DNA from: an uncultured Prevotellaceae bacterium
Lineage (GTDB): Bacteria; Bacteroidota; Bacteroidia; Bacteroidales; Muribaculaceae
Length of the DNA: 28,316 nt
Reading direction: 5' to 3'
NCBI GenBank assembly: GCA_905210415.1
Contig: CAJLWM010000023.1
Span: 1 to 28,316, forward strand
Positions within the stretch are counted from its first letter, which is position 1. Every line of letters begins with the position of its first letter. Shown one piece after another: positions 23,918-28,316 of this stretch. Under the pieces are notes generated by a model, which made no database searches, was not told where the DNA came from, and saw only the letters and a list, made by a program, of their open reading frames with translations. The translations under genes were made by a program, and so were the position numbers.

Positions 23918-26731
23918 ATGAAAAAACATTTGGCATTACTGATTGCTTCAGTTGCCATAAGTTTTTCACTCTACGCCGAATCCGTGAGCCTATCACAGGC
24001 TCGGCGTATTGCTGAAAACTTCCTTGGTAAGCAATCGAAATCTATTAAATCAACCATCACACCGCGTGTGAAAGGTGTAGCTTCGGCAAGCAATGCTCCT
24101 TACTACATTTTCAATTCCGATAACAGCTTCGTGATTGTTTCTGGCAACGATGCTCTCGGCGATGTGATCGCTTATGGCGACAATGGCACATTCTCTCTCG
24201 AAGGTGCTCCATCCAACGTCACCACTTGGCTTAGCAACTATGCCCGCTACGCCAAAGAAGCCACTACAAGCACTGCCCGCCATATCAAGACTGCTGGTAC
24301 TCCTGTGGTTGAACCGCTACTTGGCAACATTCTTTGGGGTCAAGATGCTCCTTACAACGACAAATGCCCTACTTACTCAAATCAGGGCACTACCAATAAC
24401 TACTATGTGGGCTGCGTGGCTACCGCAATGAGCCAAATCATGCGTTACTACAAATATCCAGAAAAGGGCACTGGCAAATACTCTTACGTTTCCAACGTAG
24501 GTGAATTGTCGGCTGATTTCGGCAACACCACTTATCTCTGGGACGACATGCTTGAATCATACGCTGGCTCAAGCACTCAGGCTCAACGCGATGCTGTGGC
24601 TACACTCTGCGCTCACATTGGCATCAGTGTTAATATGACTTACGAGCCTGCTGGCAGCGGCGCGTTCTCTCAAGTGGTTCCTGGCGCGATGAAGGACTAT
24701 TTCGGCTACGATAAGGGCGTCTCTTACCTGGTTCGCGACTACTACACTTCCGACGAATGGATGGCTCTTATCAAGAAGGAACTTGATGCTAAACGCCCTG
24801 TTTACTATAGCGCATCAAACGACGACGGCCAAGGCGGCCACGCCTTTGTTTGCGACGGCTACGATAGCAACGGCTTTGTGCATATCAACTGGGGCTGGAA
24901 GGGCAAAAGCAACGGCTACTTTATGGTAAACTATATGAATCCTGATGATCTTGGCATCGGTTCGGGTTCTGGTGGTTATAACACCGGTCAAGAAATCATC
25001 ATTGGCATTCAGCCTGCTGGCAAACCAAATGCCCTCGATTTCATCCACTCGCTCTACGGCTACACCCGCTTTTCTGCATCTGTGAATGGTGGCTCTTGCA
25101 TGGCAATGACTTATATTGTCAATGAAGATTCCTACGACTTCAATGGCTCTATTGCTGCGGTGCTCACTCAAAACGGCGACATCAAGGCGGTGCTTGCAAC
25201 ACAAGACTTGTCTCTCAAAGGTGTTAATCCTTCGAGCAAGAATATCACCGATATGGCATACTTCACTATGCGCAACATCCCTGTCACTGCCGACGTTGCT
25301 GATGGCAACTACCGCATGAGCTTTGCTTACAAGGCCGCAGGAAACTCTGAGTGGACCATACTTCGCCACTCTATGGGATACCCTTCTTATGCCGAAGTGA
25401 CAGCAAGCAACAAGCAACTCAACATCACCACACATGTGGTTAGCCCTGATGCGGAACTCACCAAGCGCATCACATTTGATGGCGAAGTCTATGCTAAAGG
25501 CTCGGCTTACGCGTCTTTTGCTGTCTTCAACAAGAGCACTGAAGTATTCCTCAACAACATCAGATTGAAACTGACATCTGTTAGCGATCCATCTAAATCT
25601 TATCTCGTTGATAGCAAAACACTCAATAGCCGTGTTTACGACAATGCCGAAAAGGATATCAACATTCTGTTTGACCTTACCGACGACATCGTTCCTGGCA
25701 AATACACCGTTACCGCTGTTGAAAAAGGCTTCGAAAGCTATGATTTCGACAACACCAACGTGGGCGCAACCACAATAGAAGTTTTGGCTGAATGCAACGC
25801 TCCTATTATTCGCGCGGCTTCTGCTTTCGACTGGATTGCTTCTCCATCAAACGAGCGCAAAATCGCTCAGGGAGAAAACCTCTTGGTTACATTCAACGCT
25901 CGCAACTATGGCACTGAGGGTAAAGCCGACGTCACTTTGTATCTCAAGGATGTGAATTCCGACAAAGAATATGTCTTCGTTGGCCTTGCTGCTCAAAATT
26001 TCACGAAGGGCACTACAACCAACTTGAAATTCTTCAAGCGCTTAGACGTAAATCCAGGCACCTACAAGGTGATGGCTTATGCCACTACTACTGCTGGCAC
26101 AGCAACTGTTCCCTACAACTACGACGACTGCACTATCACAGTTGAAAGCAACCCTAATATCGCTATAGTATGCACCGACTTCACTTTGCCAGAAACTCTT
26201 GTGAAAGGCAAACAAGTAAACGCTTCTATCACCATCAAGGCTCTGCAAGACATTAGCCGCTACGTATATGTGCGTCTTCGCAAATTTGAGAACAAGGGTG
26301 GCGAAATTGTCACAATGAACAACGTGAAGATGAACGCTGGCGAAGAAAAGACAATAAACTTCCGATACACTCCAGGCGTTGCTTTGGGCGACTATGTTCC
26401 ATTGGTTGAGAGCAAGGTTTCTTCATCAACGTTTGAAACAGTTGGCAACTTCGACAACTACTACAAGGTTTATCACGTTACCGACGGCTCTGGCATTGGC
26501 TCTATCAACACTCACAGCCAATTGACAGTGACCAACGCCGATGGCATCACCACTGTGGCTGCAGGCGACGAGGAAATCCAATTCGTTGAAATTTACAATA
26601 TCGCTGGTCAATATCTTGGCAAGCACTATGCTACTGAAGGCAAATGCACATTTGCTCTCGACAACGGATTCTACATCATCAACGCAACCACCGCTCACGG
26701 CGTAGTTGCTTTGAAGCACGTGGTAGAATAA
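23918..26731 (+). CDS. T9SS-exported C10 family cysteine protease (streptopain/interpain type)
   Basis: This protein resembles SpeB, PrtT and interpain A, papain-fold proteases that cut host and dietary proteins outside the cell. The 937-residue precursor has a signal peptide (about 1-20) and an inhibitory prodomain (about 21-130, with SLSQARRIAENFLG and FVIVSGNDALGDVIAYG). The catalytic domain runs from about 131 to 372. Cys166 (VGCVATAMSQIM) and His308 (GGHAFVCDGY) form the dyad, with Asn324-Trp325 in HINWGWKG supporting it. About 490 residues of beta-rich Ig-like repeats follow, ending in a T9SS sorting domain (about 860-937, VEIYNIAGQYLGK to the end). All key residues are present, so it should be active. 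It is the second gene of the operon and has a perfect terminator. Confidence 0.93.
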   Translation: MKKHLALLIASVAISFSLYAESVSLSQARRIAENFLGKQSKSIKSTITPRVKGVASASNAPYYIFNSDNSFVIVSGNDALGDVIAYGDNGTFSLEGAPSNVTTWLSNYARYAKEATTSTARHIKTAGTPVVEPLLGNILWGQDAPYNDKCPTYSNQGTTNNYYVGCVATAMSQIMRYYKYPEKGTGKYSYVSNVGELSADFGNTTYLWDDMLESYAGSSTQAQRDAVATLCAHIGISVNMTYEPAGSGAFSQVVPGAMKDYFGYDKGVSYLVRDYYTSDEWMALIKKELDAKRPVYYSASNDDGQGGHAFVCDGYDSNGFVHINWGWKGKSNGYFMVNYMNPDDLGIGSGSGGYNTGQEIIIGIQPAGKPNALDFIHSLYGYTRFSASVNGGSCMAMTYIVNEDSYDFNGSIAAVLTQNGDIKAVLATQDLSLKGVNPSSKNITDMAYFTMRNIPVTADVADGNYRMSFAYKAAGNSEWTILRHSMGYPSYAEVTASNKQLNITTHVVSPDAELTKRITFDGEVYAKGSAYASFAVFNKSTEVFLNNIRLKLTSVSDPSKSYLVDSKTLNSRVYDNAEKDINILFDLTDDIVPGKYTVTAVEKGFESYDFDNTNVGATTIEVLAECNAPIIRAASAFDWIASPSNERKIAQGENLLVTFNARNYGTEGKADVTLYLKDVNSDKEYVFVGLAAQNFTKGTTTNLKFFKRLDVNPGTYKVMAYATTTAGTATVPYNYDDCTITVESNPNIAIVCTDFTLPETLVKGKQVNASITIKALQDISRYVYVRLRKFENKGGEIVTMNNVKMNAGEEKTINFRYTPGVALGDYVPLVESKVSSSTFETVGNFDNYYKVYHVTDGSGIGSINTHSQLTVTNADGITTVAAGDEEIQFVEIYNIAGQYLGKHYATEGKCTFALDNGFYIINATTAHGVVALKHVVE

Positions 26732-26755
26732 TCAACGTAGAAATATAACTTCTCA

Positions 26756-26799
26756 GAGGCCGTATCACAACTCTCAAATGTGATACGGCCTCATTTTTT
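26756..26799 (+). terminator. Terminator of the secreted-protein operon
   Basis: GAGGCCGTATCACA (26756-26769) pairs perfectly over 14 bp with TGTGATACGGCCTC (26779-26792) around a 9-base loop, followed by ATTTTTT. Confidence 0.92.
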
Positions 26800-26840
26800 G
26801 GGTTTTATTAGCCACCACAAGCATTTACCTTAGAAATAAT

Positions 26841-26871
26841 TTTGCCAAACAGAATATATATAATACCTTTG
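26841..26871 (+). promoter_or_regulatory. Predicted promoter of the pantothenate kinase gene
   Basis: TTTG (26841-26844) and TACCTTTG (26864-26871) are 19 bases apart, a close consensus match. Transcription would start near 26877-26880, immediately before repeat copy 2, giving a leader of about 265 bases. Confidence 0.7.
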
Positions 26872-26884
26872 ACAAGCGAATTAC

Positions 26885-27061
26885 CCCGATTCGGGCATTA
26901 GAGTTTGAATGAATTTCGGATTTTTAGAAGAGTAGAATTTGATTGCTTTTTTTAATGGCTATTGCGAGTTAAAAACAAGCTACAGATGCCCTATTAAAAA
27001 CCGAAAGACGCCAAGATGTAGAAAATATTTACACACATACGACCTGATGACCGATTTGAGG
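26885..27061. repeat. Inverted-repeat element, copy 2
   Basis: The left end CCCGATTCGGGCATTAGAG and the right end GACCTGATGACCGATTTGAGG are diverged versions of the copy 1 ends. The core contains TTTTTAGAAGAGTAGAATTT and a block at 26958-26978 identical to 28191-28211 in copy 3 (21 bases). No flanking target duplication is visible. A chance reading frame runs through it into the pantothenate kinase gene from 26939, but it encodes no family-like sequence. Confidence 0.7.
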
Positions 27062-27142
27062 TTTATCGCCTCTAACACTCCACTTGCTAAAAGCAACAAC
27101 CGTAAAATTAAAAATGATTTTATAAAAAACAAAAACAAAGCA

Positions 27143-27970
27143 ATGGGAATTGTAATCGGAATCGACGTGGGCGGAAGCACCACAAAGATTGTTGGACTTG
27201 AGAATGGCAATATCATTTCACCAATGTTTATCACTGCCACCGACCCAGTATCTTCACTTTTCGGAGCATTCGGAAAATACATCTACACAAACAATATCTC
27301 GCTTAGCGACATCGAGCATGTGATGATCACAGGTGTGGGCAGCGCATCGGTCGATGGCGAAATCTACGGCCTACCTACCACCAAAGCCGACGAGTTTCAG
27401 AGCGACGGCCTCGGAGCACGCTTCGGCAGTTGTCTGGAAAACCTCATCGTGGTGAGCATGGGCACCGGCACCACCCTCGTGAAGGTGGAAGGCGACGACA
27501 TCAAGCACCTCGGTGGCATCAGCATGGGCGGCGGCACTCTCATGGGCCTCTGCTCACTCTTGCTCAAAACCACCAAAATCGATACCATTCAAGAGTTGGC
27601 CGAACGTGGCAACGTGAAGAACGTAAACCTGCAGATTGAAGACATCTGCAAAATGGACATCGAAGGCCTCCCTCTTTACGCCACAGCATCACTCTTCGGC
27701 AAAGTGTCTAATGCACACGTCAGCGAAGAAGATTTGGCTATCGGCATCTATTATCTCGTGATTCAGACCATCGGTTCGGCAGCCGTGCTCTCGGCGCTCA
27801 ACAGCGGCATTCGCGACTTTGTCGCTATTGGCAACCTTACCAAGATACCACAATGTCGCACTATTTTCAAGATGATGGAAAGCCTCTACGATGTGCGCTT
27901 CCACATTCCCGAATACGCCGAGTTCCGCACCGCTATTGGCGCTGCCCTCTGCTACCACAAGCAAGCATAA
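27143..27970 (+). CDS. coaW: Type II pantothenate kinase
   Basis: Phosphorylates pantothenate, the first step of coenzyme A synthesis, in the cytoplasm. From ATG 27143 the protein has 275 residues, close to Staphylococcus-type CoaW. It has the ASKHA phosphate-binding loops: GIDVGGSTTKIVGL (6-19), VSMGTGTTLVKV and GGISMGGGTLMGLCSLLL, plus the C-terminal AIGNLTKIPQC. An in-frame ATG at 26939 would add 68 residues, but that part is translated from repeat copy 2 and the leader. I therefore chose the start just before GIVIGIDVGG. It is preceded by AAAACAAAGCA without a Shine-Dalgarno. It is monocistronic, with its own promoter and a downstream inverted repeat. Confidence 0.9.
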   Translation: MGIVIGIDVGGSTTKIVGLENGNIISPMFITATDPVSSLFGAFGKYIYTNNISLSDIEHVMITGVGSASVDGEIYGLPTTKADEFQSDGLGARFGSCLENLIVVSMGTGTTLVKVEGDDIKHLGGISMGGGTLMGLCSLLLKTTKIDTIQELAERGNVKNVNLQIEDICKMDIEGLPLYATASLFGKVSNAHVSEEDLAIGIYYLVIQTIGSAAVLSALNSGIRDFVAIGNLTKIPQCRTIFKMMESLYDVRFHIPEYAEFRTAIGAALCYHKQA

Positions 27971-27991
27971 TCTACTGACTCAATAAACAAG

Positions 27992-28040
27992 CAACTCCAA
28001 CAGATTGGTCACCTCATCGATGGTTTCTCTGTTGGAGTTG
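27992..28040 (+). terminator. Inverted repeat / probable terminator after coaW
   Basis: CAACTCCAACAGA (27992-28004) pairs perfectly with TCTGTTGGAGTTG (28028-28040) over 13 bp around a 23-base loop. Only a weak T-rich tail (TCATTTAATT) follows, so termination may be partial. Confidence 0.65.
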
Positions 28041-28108
28041 TCATTTAATTGATATATTACAGCTCGGAATTATCTTTACATATAGTAGGAGGCGTTTGAC
28101 TGGATCAT

Positions 28109-28257
28109 CCCAATTCGGTCATTAGGGCTTGGTAGGATTTCGAAATTTTAGAAGTGTAAATTTTGACTGATTTTTAATGAGTAATAGCAAGCTATTGCGA
28201 GTTAAAAACAATCTAAAGATGCCTTATAAAAGTCGAAAGGCACCAAGCAGTATAAAA
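28109..28257. repeat. Inverted-repeat element, copy 3, right end missing
   Basis: The left end CCCAATTCGGTCATTAGGGC is the cleanest version in the window. The core at 28146-28191 matches copy 1 at 42 of 46 positions, and 28191-28211 matches copy 2 exactly. After AAGCAGTATAAAAATC (ending near 28260) the sequence diverges, and the expected TAATGACCGATTTGG end is absent. The window finishes with ATTAGGGCTGACAC, which resembles an inner part of a left end. Positions 28041-28108 hold only a weak promoter-like pair (TTG at 28049, TATCTTTA at 28071). Confidence 0.7.
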
Positions 28258-28316
28258 ATCGCTATTGCTGTCCGGTAAAAACTTTTTTAAATAACATAAA
28301 TTAGGGCTGACACTTC

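Noticed and set aside
26939..27142. In-frame 68-codon N-terminal extension of the pantothenate kinase gene from an ATG at 26939.
   Set aside because: It translates repeat copy 2 and the leader, has no family similarity, and the normal CoaW N-terminus starts at 27143.
21876..28257. CRISPR array or tandem repeat.
   Set aside because: The copies are kilobases apart, diverged and have inverted ends; there is no regular repeat-spacer pattern and no cas gene.

Overview
The window looks like chromosomal DNA of a gut or oral Bacteroidales bacterium (Prevotella, Muribaculaceae or Bacteroides relatives; the genus cannot be fixed from sequence alone). The signs are secreted proteins with type IX secretion (T9SS) C-terminal sorting domains, a C10 (streptopain/interpain) protease, a secreted dipeptidyl peptidase IV, Bacteroidota-type RodA, YidE/AspT and NhaC proteins, weak or absent Shine-Dalgarno sites, and repeated matches to the Bacteroidota sigma-ABfr promoter (TTTG, 19-21 bases, TAnnTTTG). 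I see no phage, IS, plasmid, CRISPR, rRNA or tRNA genes.

Layout. 1-2.7 kb: a Crp/Fnr-type regulator converges on a YidE/AspT-type transporter across a shared terminator. 2.7-7.5 kb: rodA (cell-wall elongation) converges on a dpp4-miaA pair. 7.5-7.9 kb: a gene-free stretch with a plus-strand promoter, several hairpins and a strong plus-strand terminator, which I read as a candidate structured non-coding RNA. 7.9-11.7 kb: etfB-etfA-acd, an electron-transfer flavoprotein plus acyl-CoA dehydrogenase operon with its own promoter. 11.8-13.1 kb: rarA. 13.2-15.0 kb: a secreted 5'-nucleotidase family phosphoesterase. 15.1-16.4 kb: a family 2 glycosyltransferase followed by a PepSY-like lipoprotein. 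16.5-21.7 kb: nhaC, a 55-residue zinc-ribbon protein that overlaps its stop, mutS2 and a secreted nucleotide pyrophosphatase/phosphodiesterase, all on the plus strand. 21.7-26.8 kb: a two-gene operon for a T9SS-exported FN3/jellyroll protein and a T9SS-exported C10 cysteine protease. 26.8-28.3 kb: a type II pantothenate kinase and intergenic repeats.

The most unusual signal is a dispersed repeat family about 150-180 bp long. It has imperfect terminal inverted repeats (about CCCAATTCGGTCATTAGG) and a conserved AT-rich core. Copies lie at about 21876-22034, 26885-27061 and 28109-28257 (right end lost), and a 36-bp copy consisting only of the two ends lies at 4279-4314. No open reading frame of its own is evident. 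Two copies fall just downstream of predicted transcription starts, so they would be transcribed as long structured leaders, one for the secreted-protease operon and one for the pantothenate kinase gene. A MITE-like non-autonomous element, a leader RNA family and an invertible segment are the competing readings.

Most protein-coding genes are ordinary housekeeping or host-associated functions. The core themes are surface and periplasmic nutrient processing (DPP IV, C10 protease, 5'-nucleotidase, NPP), membrane transport, and flavin-linked acyl-CoA metabolism.
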